Notes under the pieces: generated by a model
Database searches by the model: none
Seen by the model: the letters and a program-made list of their open reading frames with translations, nothing else
What the model was told of the DNA's origin: nothing
Position numbers and translations under genes: made by a program
NCBI RefSeq assembly: GCF_001889165.1
Contig: NZ_CP016020.1
Span: 4,096,001-4,155,000 of the forward strand
Length of the DNA: 59,000 nt
Direction of reading: 5' to 3'
DNA from: Bacillus weihaiensis
GTDB taxonomy: Bacteria; Bacillota; Bacilli; Bacillales; Bacillaceae
Shown: positions 11,539-22,075 of the stretch, in pieces
Position numbering within the stretch: position 1 is the first letter of the stretch
Layout: every line of letters starts with the position of its first letter

Positions 11539-12312
11539 TTACATTGTAGTATTTCTTTTATAAATAAGCTGCAATCCTCTAAGAGTTAAAAAAGGATCAA
11601 CAATATCAATACATCCAGATTCGCTTGCTATAAGTTTTGCTAAGCCTCCTGTTGCAATTACTTTAGGTGGTTGTTTAGATTGTTCTTTCATTCTTTGGAC
11701 AATTCCCTCAACCTGACCAACATAACCGTATAATATTCCTGCTTGCATAGCACTTACTGTATTTTTACCAATTACATTATCAGGTCTTGTAATTTCAATT
11801 CTTGGTAGCTTCGCAGCTCTTGAATACAAGGCTTCCGTGGAGATATTTATCCCTGGTGCAATTGCTCCGCCCATATATTGTTTATCCTCATTCACATAAC
11901 AATATGTAGTTGCCGTACCAAAATCAACGATAATAAGAGGACTTCCATAATCTTGAATACCAGCAACAGCATTCACAATACGATCTGCACCCACTTCACG
12001 TGGATTTTCATATTTAATATTTAGACCCGTTTTAATTCCTGGTCCCACTACTAACGGCTTGATGTTAAAATATTTCACACACATTCTTTCGAGTGGAAAC
12101 ATAATAGGAGGAACGACTGAAGAGATAATAATTCCCTCTATTTGTTGAAACGATAAGTTTACGTGCTCAAACAAATTTTTAATTATCATTCCGAATTCAT
12201 CTTCCGTTTTATTTCTACTTGTCTCTATTCGCCAATGATGTTTCAATTCATCTTTTTGATATACACCTAGAACAGTATTCGTATTCCCTACATCCAATAC
12301 AAGAATCAACAT
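11539..12312 (-). CDS. coaX: Type III pantothenate kinase
   Basis: Phosphorylates pantothenate, the first step to coenzyme A, and is not feedback-inhibited by CoA. ASKHA-fold motifs are [26 protein letters not shown] and [13 protein letters not shown], followed by GGAIAPGI. The start at ATG 12312 gives 257 aa, close to the 258 aa of B. subtilis CoaX. The frame is open for 27 further codons, but those residues are not conserved. The ribosome-binding site is modest (GGTGAT). First gene of coaX-hslO-yacD. Confidence 0.94.
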   Translation of the reverse strand: MLILVLDVGNTNTVLGVYQKDELKHHWRIETSRNKTEDEFGMIIKNLFEHVNLSFQQIEGIIISSVVPPIMFPLERMCVKYFNIKPLVVGPGIKTGLNIKYENPREVGADRIVNAVAGIQDYGSPLIIVDFGTATTYCYVNEDKQYMGGAIAPGINISTEALYSRAAKLPRIEITRPDNVIGKNTVSAMQAGILYGYVGQVEGIVQRMKEQSKQPPKVIATGGLAKLIASESGCIDIVDPFLTLRGLQLIYKRNTTM

Positions 12313-12495
12313 GATCACCACTTTATTATTGTCTGTTATATGTCTCTTTCCATACTTATCTATTTTATCACAAAGTTTCATTCCTACCAGCATTCAAGGC
12401 CTTGACCTAGACACAAGTACCTTGAACAATCTTTGGGCTTGATTTTTGCGAAAAGTTTCCTCAATCGATGTATGTGACGTTCCCTAAGGACGAAC

Positions 12496-12538
12496 AAAAA
12501 GACCAATGACGATTTGTAATGTCATTGGTCTTTTTTCC
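12496..12538 (-). terminator. Terminator after ftsH
   Basis: A perfect inverted repeat (AAAGACCAATGAC / GTCATTGGTCTTT) is flanked by T-runs on both strands, so it may act in either direction. It separates ftsH from coaX. Confidence 0.9.
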
Positions 12539-12561
12539 AAGCTACTAGTTAGCTTATGAAA

Positions 12562-14502
12562 CTATTCTTTATCAGAGGCAGATGGATCTTCCTCTTCTTT
12601 TTTCGTTTGAATATTTACTTTCACATCGTCTGTCTTGTCATCGCTAGCTGTCTTGCTCTCAACAACGACTGGACGTTCCGGAAGTTTCCCCTCTTCAACA
12701 AGGCTCTTAATCTGAGCAGCATCTAACGTTTCCACATCTAATAATGTTTGGGCAACTAGTTCTAACTTTTCACGATTTTCAGTTAGAATTTGACGAGCTC
12801 TCTCATAGCTTTCCTTGATGAATCGTTGAATTTCCATATCAATTTCATGAGCAATCGCGTCACTGTAGTTCTGCTCGTTATGAATGTCACGCCCTAAGAA
12901 CACTTGACCGCCTTGAGCTTGACCGAATTGAAGTGGTCCAAGCTTCTCACTCATACCGTATTCAGTAACCATTTTTCTTGCGATTCCTGTTGCTCGTTGG
13001 AAGTCATTATGCGCTCCAGTACTTACTTCACCGAAGACAATTTCCTCCGCTACACGCCCACCAAGCAGACCTGTAATTTTATCAAGCAATTCTGGTTTTG
13101 TCATAAAGTAACGGTCTTCCTTAGGAAGCATAACTGCATATCCACCAGCTTGACCACGAGGGACAATTGTTACTTTATGTACCATGTCTGCCTCATCAAG
13201 AACAGTACCTATAATTGTATGACCTGCTTCATGATAGGCAACAATGTTACGTTCTTTCTTAGAAATAACACGACTTTTCTTCGCAGGACCTGCAATAACA
13301 CGGTCTGTTGCTTCATCAAGGTCAGAGTTATCAATTTTCTTTTTATCTTGTCGAGCCGCTACAAGAGCTGCTTCATTTAATAAGTTTTCTAAATCTGCAC
13401 CTGAGAATCCAGGAGTTCTAGCGGCAATCGCTTTTAAATCAACAGATTCATCTAAAGGCTTGTTACGAGCATGTACTTTTAGTACCGCCTCACGACCTGT
13501 TACGTCTGGTCGGTCAACCGTAATTTGTCTATCAAATCGTCCCGGACGTAATAATGCTGGATCAAGAATGTCTGGTCTATTTGTCGCAGCAATGATAATA
13601 ATTCCTTCATTTGCTCCGAAACCATCCATTTCAACGAGTAATTGGTTTAATGTTTGTTCACGCTCATCGTGACCTCCACCTAAACCAGCTCCACGTTGAC
13701 GACCTACTGCATCAATTTCATCAATGAAAATGATACAAGGTGCATTTTTCTTCGCGTTTTCGAATAAATCACGAACACGTGACGCACCGACACCAACAAA
13801 CATCTCTACGAAATCAGAACCACTAATAGAGAAGAACGGTACACCTGCTTCACCAGCAACAGCTCTCGCTAATAAAGTTTTACCTGTTCCCGGAGGTCCA
13901 TTTAACAAGACACCCTTCGGTATTCTTGCACCTAACTCTGCGAATTTGCGTGGGTCTTTTAAGAATTCAACAACCTCTACAAGCTCTTGTTTTTCTTCAT
14001 CAGCACCTGCTACATCTTTAAACTTCACTTTTTTCTTTTCCTCACTATAAAGCTTTGCTTTACTTTTACCGAAGTTCATTACACGGCTACCACCGCCTTG
14101 AGCTTGGTTAAGTAAGAAGAAGAATAAGATAAAGATGATAACAAATGGAATGATTGAGGTGAAAAACGTCACCCATCCACTAGTTTCCTCAGCAGGAGCA
14201 ACATCTAATTCTTTAATATCACCTGCTGCTTGGTCAACGCGATCCAATCCTTGTTCAGTTGGTATATATGTTAAAAAGGTTTCATCTTCAGTATAATCCT
14301 TTAATTTACCTCTAACTTCGAATACACCACGAACAGGTTGAACAGTCATTTCCGTTACATTCCCATTATCTAATTCAGAAATGAACTTATTGTAAGTAAT
14401 TTGCTCTGTCTTCGGGTTAGCACCTGTAAAAAAGCTAACTACCCCAATGATGACTAAAAATATAAGTAAATAAAATATGGTATTACGGAAGATCCGATTC
14501 AT
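12562..14502 (-). CDS. ftsH: ATP-dependent zinc metalloprotease FtsH
   Basis: Membrane-anchored AAA+ protease that removes damaged membrane proteins and regulators. Two membrane segments (about residues 6-25 and 108-130) flank an extracellular part. The AAA domain has Walker [14 protein letters not shown], Walker B IIFIDEID and the second region of homology. The zinc site HEAGH and the distant metal-binding Asp region follow. 646 aa, with an acidic C-terminal tail. It follows hprT, as in B. subtilis. Ribosome-binding site GGAGGAGG is strong. A promoter candidate (TTGTAT, 18 bp, TACTAT) lies in the hprT-ftsH gap. Confidence 0.98.
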   Translation of the reverse strand: MNRIFRNTIFYLLIFLVIIGVVSFFTGANPKTEQITYNKFISELDNGNVTEMTVQPVRGVFEVRGKLKDYTEDETFLTYIPTEQGLDRVDQAAGDIKELDVAPAEETSGWVTFFTSIIPFVIIFILFFFLLNQAQGGGSRVMNFGKSKAKLYSEEKKKVKFKDVAGADEEKQELVEVVEFLKDPRKFAELGARIPKGVLLNGPPGTGKTLLARAVAGEAGVPFFSISGSDFVEMFVGVGASRVRDLFENAKKNAPCIIFIDEIDAVGRQRGAGLGGGHDEREQTLNQLLVEMDGFGANEGIIIIAATNRPDILDPALLRPGRFDRQITVDRPDVTGREAVLKVHARNKPLDESVDLKAIAARTPGFSGADLENLLNEAALVAARQDKKKIDNSDLDEATDRVIAGPAKKSRVISKKERNIVAYHEAGHTIIGTVLDEADMVHKVTIVPRGQAGGYAVMLPKEDRYFMTKPELLDKITGLLGGRVAEEIVFGEVSTGAHNDFQRATGIARKMVTEYGMSEKLGPLQFGQAQGGQVFLGRDIHNEQNYSDAIAHEIDMEIQRFIKESYERARQILTENREKLELVAQTLLDVETLDAAQIKSLVEEGKLPERPVVVESKTASDDKTDDVKVNIQTKKEEEDPSASDKE

Positions 14503-14586
14503 TCCTTACCTCCTCCCACAGTAAACGCGACTGGTTAAAATAGTATCATAGAAAATCATGGTAATACAACAAATTAGCTAAATACA

Positions 14587-15126
14587 TTACTTTTGATAAA
14601 CTTCTGGTTTTAGAACGCCGATATACGGAAGGTTACGGTATTTTTCAATATAATCAAGACCGTATCCAACAACAAATGCATCTGGAACTTCAAATCCTAC
14701 GTAATCTGCCTCGATATCTGCTTTTCTACCCGTTGGTTTATCTAAAAGTGTAACAATTTTAATGGATTTTGCTTTACGATAACGGAATAATTTCACTAAA
14801 TAGCTAAGTGTTAAACCACTATCAATGATATCTTCAATAATTAAGATATCTCTACCCTCAACGGAAGTATCTAAATCCTTAATGATTTTAACTTCTCCAG
14901 AAGAAACTGTAGATGTACCATAGCTAGAAACATCCATAAAGTCCATTTCTAAATATGTATCGATGTTTTTAAGAAGGTCTCCCATAAATGGCATTGCACC
15001 TTTTAGTACACCAATAGCAAGAGGAAAACGATCTTTATATTCCTCTGTTAATTCTTTCCCTAACTCTTTCACTTTTTCTTGAATCTGTTCAGACGAAATT
15101 AATACTTCTTGAATATCTTGTCTCAT
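14587..15126 (-). CDS. hprT: Hypoxanthine-guanine phosphoribosyltransferase
   Basis: Salvages hypoxanthine and guanine to IMP and GMP with PRPP. The PRPP loop [14 protein letters not shown], the flexible-loop region [10 protein letters not shown] and the C-terminal purine-binding VGYGLDY are present. 179 aa, normal. The ATG lies within the last codons of tilS (4-nt overlap), with GGGGGC upstream. The same tilS-hprT-ftsH order is seen in B. subtilis, where HprT and TilS also act together as a transcription activator of ftsH; whether that holds here is an inference. Confidence 0.97.
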   Translation of the reverse strand: MRQDIQEVLISSEQIQEKVKELGKELTEEYKDRFPLAIGVLKGAMPFMGDLLKNIDTYLEMDFMDVSSYGTSTVSSGEVKIIKDLDTSVEGRDILIIEDIIDSGLTLSYLVKLFRYRKAKSIKIVTLLDKPTGRKADIEADYVGFEVPDAFVVGYGLDYIEKYRNLPYIGVLKPEVYQK

Positions 15127-16532
15127 GAATGTGCGCCCCCTAGAAGATCTAAGCTCCTTAATTGTAATAATACAAATTCACCCTTTTGATCCCACTCATC
15201 CTCAAAAACAGATTTTTTTAGACCTGGTATCCAAAGGATGTTTCCATTCCCATCTTCTACAATCGGCCATGAATGTCGGCTATGTAAGGATATTTTCGCA
15301 TCAATAAATATATCTTTTACCTTTTTTCTTCCGTTCATGCCCTTCAACTTCATTTTATCTCCCTGTTCTCTTGTTCGAACAATAAGAGGCTCATTTATCG
15401 CTTCATATCTCATTAAGAACACATCATTTCCCTTTAAATCAAAAGGTTGATCTGTCAATAGACTAGAAGTGATAGTAAAGCCATTAGGAAGTACGAGCCT
15501 CGATGGGATTTCCAACTCAAGTTGATAGCTTTCCGTTTGACTATGCTCAAAAGTAAACATACATATGTTATATGATTTTATCACCTTTAGACCATTTGGA
15601 AAGTCAAGTTCTCCCGAAGGATGTTCTTGTGAGAGCAAGGTCTGTAAGCTCTCTATATGTATTGAAGAAAGGGAAGATGGAATATATTTATATAGATAGT
15701 TTAATATTAGTTTAATCCCTCTTCTTTGTAAAGGCAAAGGTAGGTTTAAGAAGCTCTTGATATCAATCTCCATACCCGACTTTTCATTTCTTTTGATTAC
15801 TGTATTCATATGTTGCTCAGTTAATACCTGTAAATACGATTCGTCCTCTAAAAAGGTTTCACTAAAATAGTGAAATCTTTCATGAACTAATGGATTTTCC
15901 GCTTTCAAAAAAGGTAAAACAAATTTTCTAAAGCGATTTCTTGTATAATCTGTTTTCTCGTTACTTGGATCATGCCTAGGTAGTAAACCATGTTCATGAC
16001 AGTAGGTTACGATTTGATCCTTCGTTTGCTTTAAGAAGGGTCTAATCAGATACCCACGATGAAAAGGACGAGATACTTTCATGCCTGCTAAGGATTCGCC
16101 TGAAGCTCCTCTAACAAGCCTCATTAAGATTGTTTCAATCTGATCATCTGCATGATGACCTAACGCTAAATAGGTAGCGTGATGTTCATCCATCACATTC
16201 TTATAAAATGTGTACCGGCATTCACGAGCTGCTACTTGGGGACTAAGATTCTTCTCTACTGCATACTTGCTCACATTTACCTGTTTCGCCACACATGTAA
16301 TTGAGTTTGCAGCACAATAGTTCATCACAAAGTCCATTTCTTCCTTTGATTGCTCTCCTCTAAACATATGGTCAAGATGAGCTGCTACAAGATTTACTCT
16401 CCATTTTTTTTTATAATGATGTAAAAAATGAAGAAGAGCCAAAGAATCAGGTCCACCTGAAACTCCAACAACAACCGTAGCTCCTTCTTTAATTAAGCAT
16501 TTTTTCTCAATAAGGGTATACGCATCCTTCAA
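15123..16532 (-). CDS. tilS: tRNA(Ile)-lysidine synthase
   Basis: Attaches lysine to C34 of tRNA-Ile(CAU), changing both codon and amino-acid identity. The N-terminal PP-loop ATPase motif is [23 protein letters not shown] and [18 protein letters not shown] complete the catalytic core. A middle domain and the C-terminal tRNA-binding domain ([19 protein letters not shown]) follow. 469 aa. The start is TTG at 16532, with GAGGGG 7 nt upstream. Confidence 0.96.
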   Translation of the reverse strand: MKDAYTLIEKKCLIKEGATVVVGVSGGPDSLALLHFLHHYKKKWRVNLVAAHLDHMFRGEQSKEEMDFVMNYCAANSITCVAKQVNVSKYAVEKNLSPQVAARECRYTFYKNVMDEHHATYLALGHHADDQIETILMRLVRGASGESLAGMKVSRPFHRGYLIRPFLKQTKDQIVTYCHEHGLLPRHDPSNEKTDYTRNRFRKFVLPFLKAENPLVHERFHYFSETFLEDESYLQVLTEQHMNTVIKRNEKSGMEIDIKSFLNLPLPLQRRGIKLILNYLYKYIPSSLSSIHIESLQTLLSQEHPSGELDFPNGLKVIKSYNICMFTFEHSQTESYQLELEIPSRLVLPNGFTITSSLLTDQPFDLKGNDVFLMRYEAINEPLIVRTREQGDKMKLKGMNGRKKVKDIFIDAKISLHSRHSWPIVEDGNGNILWIPGLKKSVFEDEWDQKGEFVLLQLRSLDLLGGAHS

Positions 16533-16673
16533 GAAATTTCCCCTCTTTGGATAATGTAATGGTACATCTCTATCCTACCATTAATTAACGACAAACCACA
16601 AAAAAAGAAGACGTCGTTCACATTATAAACAAATAATTTCTAATAAATGACAATCTCTTTGTTTTCTACACGA

Positions 16674-17717
16674 TTATAAGAGGATGTGATAAACGTACAA
16701 GGAGTAGATAACAAACACACTAATGAGAATAATCAAGGTTTCTAAAAAGCCTGAAGATTTTCTTCGTTTCTTTTTTATCACGACTTGGCTTCTTGTTTGA
16801 GTAGATTTTGCCCTTTTCCTTAAAGATTGTGATTGTTGCTTTTTGCTCGTTTTTTGGGGGATATGAGTTCGGTAGGTTTTAGAAGAAGAACGTGTTTGAG
16901 ATTGATTTTGCTTCGTTCCCTCAGACAATAGCTTAATGAAATCCGATTTCATATCCAGAGCACTTTTGTAATTCCCCAATATAGCCTGTTTTAAAACGTC
17001 TTTATGTTTTCGCAAATATGAATGTTGATCAAAAAGGGAAAGAAGCTGCTCTTTTCCATCAACGTCACTTCTTTTAGAAAACCGTTTCGGATATGCTGCA
17101 TTGACCATAATCATTGCAACAGCAAATAAATCATACGATGGCTCTGCTTTTCTTGTCCCCATTCCCCAGTATCCGCGATCAAAAAACTCTGTAAACTCTT
17201 TAATGGACCTGCCTTGTTGAGTGGTCCCACCGACATCGATACATCTTATTTTTGGTGGGGGACCTGAAATAATCAAATTATCCGGCTTTAAATCACCAAA
17301 TACCCAGCCTTCCTTATGTAAACTATCTAAGTTTGTCAAAAGCTGTAAGACCAAAACATCTGTCCATTCGATTCCTCTTTCATTTACGAATTGAAGGAGA
17401 TTGTGACCCTCAATATACTCCATTACATAAAAGGAAAGAAGCTTTTGTGACCCTACTTTAACATCATCTACATCTAACAAAGAAGGCCCAAGTGAATGAC
17501 CTTGGACCTTTGAGAAATGCTTCAGCACATTTGTTTCTGACGTAATCGCCATACTGTTTTCACTAAGCTTAACCGCTACTTTTCCTTGCCTAGAATCCGC
17601 CAAGAAAACATTACCTGTTGCCCCTTGTCCAAGAAGCTTAATAATTGTATAAGAGTTTCCATTCCACTTTCCTAGAATCTTTGTACCGGGTGAAAAATTA
17701 CATGCCTGATTCATCAT
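16674..17717 (-). CDS. yabT: Membrane-tethered Ser/Thr protein kinase YabT
   Basis: A Hanks-type kinase domain (about residues 15-270) with glycine loop LLGQGATGNVF, the ATP lysine in VAVKLS, catalytic FGDLKPDN and an RCIDVGG Mg loop in place of DFG. A basic, Gln/Ser-rich stretch follows and a single C-terminal membrane segment ends the protein. The basic region matches the DNA-binding segment known for B. subtilis YabT, a sporulation kinase acting on RecA and AbrB. The ATG at 17717 (MMNQ) follows family alignment; a GTG at 17732 is also possible. It overlaps yabS by 20 nt. Confidence 0.92.
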   Translation of the reverse strand: MMNQACNFSPGTKILGKWNGNSYTIIKLLGQGATGNVFLADSRQGKVAVKLSENSMAITSETNVLKHFSKVQGHSLGPSLLDVDDVKVGSQKLLSFYVMEYIEGHNLLQFVNERGIEWTDVLVLQLLTNLDSLHKEGWVFGDLKPDNLIISGPPPKIRCIDVGGTTQQGRSIKEFTEFFDRGYWGMGTRKAEPSYDLFAVAMIMVNAAYPKRFSKRSDVDGKEQLLSLFDQHSYLRKHKDVLKQAILGNYKSALDMKSDFIKLLSEGTKQNQSQTRSSSKTYRTHIPQKTSKKQQSQSLRKRAKSTQTRSQVVIKKKRRKSSGFLETLIILISVFVIYSLYVYHILL

Positions 17718-18435
17718 AGTACTCTTCTTCACTTCTTAATAAATTCTTTAAAGAGCGTTTCTTTTTAAATTGCTTAATTGCTTCTCTGATTGCAGGTCCA
17801 GTTGGCGTAATGCCTCCTGTCGATAGCTTAGGAAAAATAGAAGACAATGATTCAAGTTTTGGAGTCCAATCAAGGACCCTCTCCACTTCTTCCTTTTTCC
17901 CAGGAAATACTGAGACAGAGAAGAGATTTTTACCCATTCTTGAGTTTAATGTTATCGAAAGATCTAAAAGAGACTCTTTCACAGTTGGAAGCTTCGGTTT
18001 CATACTAGCACTTGTATCAACTAGGATAAGAATCTCAACACTTACCGTTTCTCCAAGCTCATCCACAACTTCCATTACCTCTCCTCGTTTTTCTGGAGGT
18101 AATTCCTCTAAAGAAGTGCTTTTCCCAAGAATTTGTTGTAATTCTTTATTCACTACCCCTTGAATTGTTTGTGTCATGGCTTTTCTCGTTACATGTTGAA
18201 CCGTTTGCGATAGCTGATGGGCATATACAATTTGATGCACACCACCTCCAGACATCGCAATCCCTTCAATTTCTCTCATAGATTCTTGGTCAATTACGTT
18301 CTCTTCCATAATACCTATTACATTTACAGTAATCCCTTGCTCTTGCGCCAATGCTGCCATTGCAATAGGATCTTCCCCTTGATTTGAGTATCCATCAGTA
18401 AGTAATAAAATCTGTTTTAAGTTACCCTTCTCCAT
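17698..18435 (-). CDS. yabS: von Willebrand factor A domain protein YabS
   Basis: Two VWA-like segments are visible: QILLLTDGYSNQGEDP near the N-terminus and ILILVDTSASMKPKLPT in the second half. The second carries a MIDAS-type DxSxS. There is no signal peptide, so it is expected in the cytoplasm. The start is ATG 18435, because GGAGGG lies just upstream; this gives 245 aa, as in B. subtilis. The longer frame (to 18558) has no supported start. It is paired with kinase YabT in spore formers, which suggests a shared role, but that role is unproven. Confidence 0.9.
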   Translation of the reverse strand: MEKGNLKQILLLTDGYSNQGEDPIAMAALAQEQGITVNVIGIMEENVIDQESMREIEGIAMSGGGVHQIVYAHQLSQTVQHVTRKAMTQTIQGVVNKELQQILGKSTSLEELPPEKRGEVMEVVDELGETVSVEILILVDTSASMKPKLPTVKESLLDLSITLNSRMGKNLFSVSVFPGKKEEVERVLDWTPKLESLSSIFPKLSTGGITPTGPAIREAIKQFKKKRSLKNLLRSEEEYYDESGM

Positions 18436-18632
18436 ACTTTCCCTCCTATAGAGATAACAGATCTCCATATTATTCCCTTTAAACTTAAGTCTAGAGGGAG
18501 TACCCTCTACTCGACTTTGAAAGGTATACATGAAAATGACTATTACCATACTCTCCAAAAGGGACTTCTTTTATACTATAAAAAGAATAAGATTTTAAGG
18601 ATAATAGGCTACAAATTTCCCCAGAAATTACT

Positions 18633-21101
18633 TTATCCTATTTTCTTTGAAACAGGAATTGTCGCCCATTTAGGTGTGTTATGCTCTATCGCAGACACAA
18701 CGACAGTCATATCGTCTTCAATCTTGCCAGACCTTGTACGGATAACCTCCTCCATAATTAAATCAGCTATTTCCTGAGGATCCTCTGTCTTCATTTCACT
18801 TATTTTACGTTTCATCCATAGATCATAGTTTTCAACGTGCTTTGGCCCTTCAAATATTCCATCACTCATCATGATTAGGAGGTCACCCGCCTTTAGCTTC
18901 TCCCCCACAACGTCTACATCAAAATCATCAATAATTCCCATCGGCAAATTACTAGCCTGGATTTTGATGATTTTTTCTCCGCGTTTCACAAAGCTAGGGG
19001 TTGATCCAATTTTTAAAAATTTGCTATTCCCATCCTGGAGATCAACTATAGCTAAATCTAAGGTTGAGAAAATTTCATCTGTTGTTCGCAAAGATAGAAT
19101 TGAATTAATTGTCTTAATAGCCACCTTTTCTTCTATACCAGACTGAAGAATTTTTTGTAAAAGTTTAATGGTTTCATTACTTTCGAAATGCGCTCTCACA
19201 CCGTTCCCCATTCCATCACTGATGGCCACAGCATATTTCCCAAGACCTAATTCAATCATTGAATAGCTATCACCTGATACTAACCCTCCACCTTTTGCTG
19301 CATGTGCCACACCTGTTTCAATTCTGTACTTCTTAGCTGAACCAAACGATACGTGGCAGTAACCATTTGGATAATGAGAGCACTCTTCATTTTTCACAAT
19401 GACAGATTCATTCAGAATGTCAGATAACATGGGTGCAATGATTTTTTCACATTCCCCATGACCATTACAAAAAGGAATACTCATCTCTATATCAACATTC
19501 CCTTGCTCTAAACTGAAAATATCAACATTCACAATTTCAATACCGAAGTTTTGCAAGGCATCTAAGATTTGTTCTTCTTGAACAAAATGATTTTCTCTTT
19601 CACGTTTTATTTCCTTTGATAGATCATCCATTACGTTGGATACGCCTAAAAGCTGTTCTGCTACCAATCTTCTACTTTCCTGAACTTCACGTTTTAATTT
19701 TTGATTTGCTTGGAAGTAGTTAATTTCCTGCTCAATCGCTTCCTCTACCTTTCCAGACTTTGAACAATGGCGTTCAAAATCTTTTTTCAGCTTCATATTG
19801 TGCTTGTACGTATTTTGTTTATTTTCATGCATAATGTTCTGCATCAACTCATATGTTTTATCAAAGTTCTCCACCCAGCACTTTTCTTTTTTAAAACAAT
19901 GCTGACATGTACTTTCCGTAATACTACTTAAAAACAAATCGGTTTCTCGCTGCTCTTCATTATTCTCATCCTTCTCATAGAAGGTAGCAAAGCTTTCAGA
20001 TAGAGCATGAAAAACTTGAGAGAACTGTTCTACACGATTCGCAGTGACATCACGAATTTTCCGAACATATTGTTGCTGTTCTTGTGCATGCTCATTCGTT
20101 CCTGGAATATGCTTCGCTAATTTTCCTGTAATTACCTTTGGTGTTAAAAGAAATAAGACAATGGCAATCATGGATTCTACTAGAGTTGTCATTAAATCGG
20201 CTGTCCCTTGTCCATATAGGGAAATAAGTACAGATCCAACTAGTAGTCCAATTGCCGTACCAAGCTTCTGTCCTTCCCTTAACAACCCCCCTAATAATCC
20301 AGAAAACGCTAGTAGACTCATCTGATATAAATTACCGACATTTGCCAAGCTAAGAATAAGACCCGTTACAACACCAACCGTACATCCAATACTTGAGCCA
20401 CCAATAAAGGCAAATAACAATACAACATAACGAGAAAAAATATGCTCTAATTGAAGGGTCTGGTACGATACACCCACAAGTCCTGTCATAACAGAAGCTA
20501 GTAAAATCATGATGCAAATAATTTCCTCAATCTTCAAGGATTGCTTGTACTTTCTTGCAGAAATTAGTGGAATGCTTTGGAGAAATATAAGGGTCAAAAT
20601 AAAAGATAACCCCGCTTCTACTCCCGCCATCATATAATCATATAATGTCAAAGAAGATTTCATCATATAGGTAAACCCAATTCTCGTTAACGCAACACTT
20701 AGTAAGACGGTAAACGGAAGAGCCTTGACTTGGTCACGAAAAATTGCAGATGATATGCGATTCACAAGACCAAAGCCAATGATAGAAAGCATAATAAGTA
20801 AAGCTACTTCAAAGGAAATAGTCAGCCCTCCACCTATTAGCGAGACCCCTGAGAGAAAGGCCTTATCCTTCTTCATTAAGAAAACCGCTGCAAAGAACGG
20901 TAAAGCAAACGGAAGCACTTCAGATAAAATGATTGCTCGTCCTAATAAAAATCCGATAATGGCATAGATCAGACCTTTATGTAAGAGAAAGAGCTGTATA
21001 CGAGAAGAGATTCGATGAAAGAAACGATTAACCATTTGATGGGTTTTTTCCATACCGAAATCAGAAATTGGTTCCATTAACCTTCTTTCTACTTTTTCCA
21101 T
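18633..21101 (-). CDS. spoIIE: Stage II sporulation protein E, PP2C phosphatase
   Basis: Dephosphorylates SpoIIAA in the forespore to release sigma F, and takes part in polar septation. About ten membrane segments occupy the first ~320 residues. A central regulatory/FtsZ-interaction domain follows, then the PP2C domain with LVSGDSYSMIELG, AISDGMGNG and DLLIMMSDG carrying the metal-binding Asp residues. The ATG at 21101 (MEKVERR) has a GGGGG site at good distance and matches family length (822 aa versus 827 in B. subtilis). The ATG at 21110 is too near that site. Confidence 0.97.
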   Translation of the reverse strand: MEKVERRLMEPISDFGMEKTHQMVNRFFHRISSRIQLFLLHKGLIYAIIGFLLGRAIILSEVLPFALPFFAAVFLMKKDKAFLSGVSLIGGGLTISFEVALLIMLSIIGFGLVNRISSAIFRDQVKALPFTVLLSVALTRIGFTYMMKSSLTLYDYMMAGVEAGLSFILTLIFLQSIPLISARKYKQSLKIEEIICIMILLASVMTGLVGVSYQTLQLEHIFSRYVVLLFAFIGGSSIGCTVGVVTGLILSLANVGNLYQMSLLAFSGLLGGLLREGQKLGTAIGLLVGSVLISLYGQGTADLMTTLVESMIAIVLFLLTPKVITGKLAKHIPGTNEHAQEQQQYVRKIRDVTANRVEQFSQVFHALSESFATFYEKDENNEEQRETDLFLSSITESTCQHCFKKEKCWVENFDKTYELMQNIMHENKQNTYKHNMKLKKDFERHCSKSGKVEEAIEQEINYFQANQKLKREVQESRRLVAEQLLGVSNVMDDLSKEIKRERENHFVQEEQILDALQNFGIEIVNVDIFSLEQGNVDIEMSIPFCNGHGECEKIIAPMLSDILNESVIVKNEECSHYPNGYCHVSFGSAKKYRIETGVAHAAKGGGLVSGDSYSMIELGLGKYAVAISDGMGNGVRAHFESNETIKLLQKILQSGIEEKVAIKTINSILSLRTTDEIFSTLDLAIVDLQDGNSKFLKIGSTPSFVKRGEKIIKIQASNLPMGIIDDFDVDVVGEKLKAGDLLIMMSDGIFEGPKHVENYDLWMKRKISEMKTEDPQEIADLIMEEVIRTRSGKIEDDMTVVVSAIEHNTPKWATIPVSKKIG

Positions 21102-21136
21102 GATTTTCATTCCCCCACTTATTCATATTGCTTGTA

Positions 21137-21169
21137 ATTATATCTGAGAGAGAAAAAAGATTTTGTCAA
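21137..21169 (-). promoter_or_regulatory. Spo0A-dependent SigA promoter of spoIIE (21-bp spacer)
   Basis: On the minus strand a perfect TTGACA (21164-21169) and a perfect TATAAT (21137-21142) are separated by 21 bp. This unusual spacing is known for Spo0A-activated spoIIE and spoIIG promoters in B. subtilis. It lies 36 bp upstream of the spoIIE ATG. Confidence 0.88.
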
Positions 21170-21192
21170 AAGAAGGTAGTAATCCCCTAAAA

Positions 21193-21267
21193 CAGTTCGA
21201 CTGTTTTTGAAAAAACCGACAAATATCTAATCAATATGAAAAGATTCTTCAAAGCTCACGTCGAAAA
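21193..21267 (-). promoter_or_regulatory. Candidate Spo0A boxes upstream of spoIIE
   Basis: Three sequences resemble the 0A box TTTGTCGAA. On the minus strand CAGTCGAACTG is at 21193-21203 and TTTGTCGGTT at 21214-21223; on the plus strand CGTCGAAAA is at 21259-21267. Their distance from the spoIIE -35 fits activator binding. None is a full match. Confidence 0.55.
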
Positions 21268-21447
21268 GAGGTTTTGTTGGTCAATTGATGATTACATGAT
21301 TTTTCTAGCGAAAAGACCACACTTGCGATCATAAGCCTTTTAATCACTCGCTAATAACAAAGGAGTTTGAGGATGATTTAACATGTCATGGATACCATCT
21401 ACCAAAAAGCCGCATCAAGATGGAATACGATATCGTTCTTTCTACTA

Positions 21448-21565
21448 CCTAGGTAAGCAAGAAAGAAAAGAGCTTCTCTCTATATAGTGAGAGCAAAACC
21501 TTGGATCCAGTGGGAAACCCACACTTTGACTTTATTAGGAAATCAGCAATCTTTACGAAAATAGC
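21448..21565 (-). repeat. Dispersed intergenic repeat, copy A (upstream of spoIIE)
   Basis: It shares its layout with 48874-48986 and 55006-55125. In minus-strand reading: GCTATTTTCGTAAAG at one end, then a T/C-rich stretch, CAAGGTTTT, a self-pairing TCTC...TATATAGAGAGA segment, then CTCTTTTCTTTCTTGCTTAC and CCTAGG. No coding capacity. It lies between the tRNA terminator and the spoIIE control region. Confidence 0.65.
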
Positions 21566-21569
21566 ACAA

Positions 21570-21600
21570 CAAAAAAACTAGTTGCCATTGCAACTAGTTT
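21570..21600 (-). terminator. Terminator after the tRNA pair
   Basis: A perfect stem AAACTAGTTGC / GCAACTAGTTT with loop AATG is followed by a T-run on the minus strand, a few bases after tRNA-Glu. Confidence 0.92.
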
Positions 21601-21606
21601 CTAATA

Positions 21607-21678
21607 TGACCCGTACGGGATTCGAACCCGTGTTACCGCCGTGAAAGGGCGGTGTCTTAACCGCTTGACCAACGGGCC
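21607..21678 (-). tRNA. tRNA-Glu (anticodon TTC)
   Basis: A 72-nt cloverleaf: acceptor GGCCCGT / ACGGGTC, anticodon loop CTTTCAC with TTC, and GGTTCGAATCC in the T arm. CCA is not encoded. It is paired with tRNA-Met, as in the B. subtilis locus between yabR and spoIIE. Confidence 0.97.
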
Positions 21679-21687
21679 TAAAAATTA

Positions 21688-21764
21688 TGGTAGCGGCGGA
21701 GGGAATCGAACCCACGACCTCACGGGTATGAACCGTACGCTCTAGCCAGCTGAGCTACACCGCC
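21688..21764 (-). tRNA. tRNA-Met (anticodon CAT)
   Basis: A 77-nt cloverleaf: acceptor GGCGGTG / CGCCGCT, anticodon loop TTCATAC, and encoded CCA. The sequence resembles the elongator tRNA-Met of Bacillus at this locus rather than an initiator tRNA, because the first pair is G-U and the three G-C pairs of an initiator stem are absent. Confidence 0.95.
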
Positions 21765-21920
21765 ATGATAGTATAAAACGCTCCTTGTTTAAAACCATGC
21801 TCGTCATGTCTCTTGTCAGACACATTCCTCGCAAGCCTACTAAGAAGATTATTCATGTTGCTTACGGCTCGCTCTAATCAGTGTTTAAACCAAAGCCTTC
21901 GTAAAATAAGCACAAAAACT

Positions 21921-21949
21921 ATAATACAACCGAAATTCTATTTCGTCAA
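21921..21949 (-). promoter_or_regulatory. Promoter of the tRNA-Met/tRNA-Glu unit
   Basis: On the minus strand TTGACG (21944-21949), 17 bp, TATTAT (21921-21926). It lies about 155 bp upstream of tRNA-Met; the leader between carries no other feature that I recognise. Confidence 0.65.
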
Positions 21950-22012
21950 TAAAAATTTTAAAACGTACTAATATAAGGATCCCTATACATTTCATCACCC
22001 TGAATAAATCCT

Positions 22013-22045
22013 AAAAAAAGGAAAACACCTCATTGATGTTTTCCC
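22013..22045 (-). terminator. Terminator after yabR
   Basis: Stem GGGAAAACATC / AGGTGTTTTCC with a short loop and seven T on the minus strand, 30 bp after the yabR stop. It ends the long yabM...yabR run. Confidence 0.9.
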
Positions 22046-22075
22046 AATCCGCATCATGTATATGAAAGCAGCAAG

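Noticed and set aside
12904-13672. Long plus-strand frames opposite ftsH
   Set aside because: Antisense frames of a well-conserved gene; Cys/Ser-rich products with no family.
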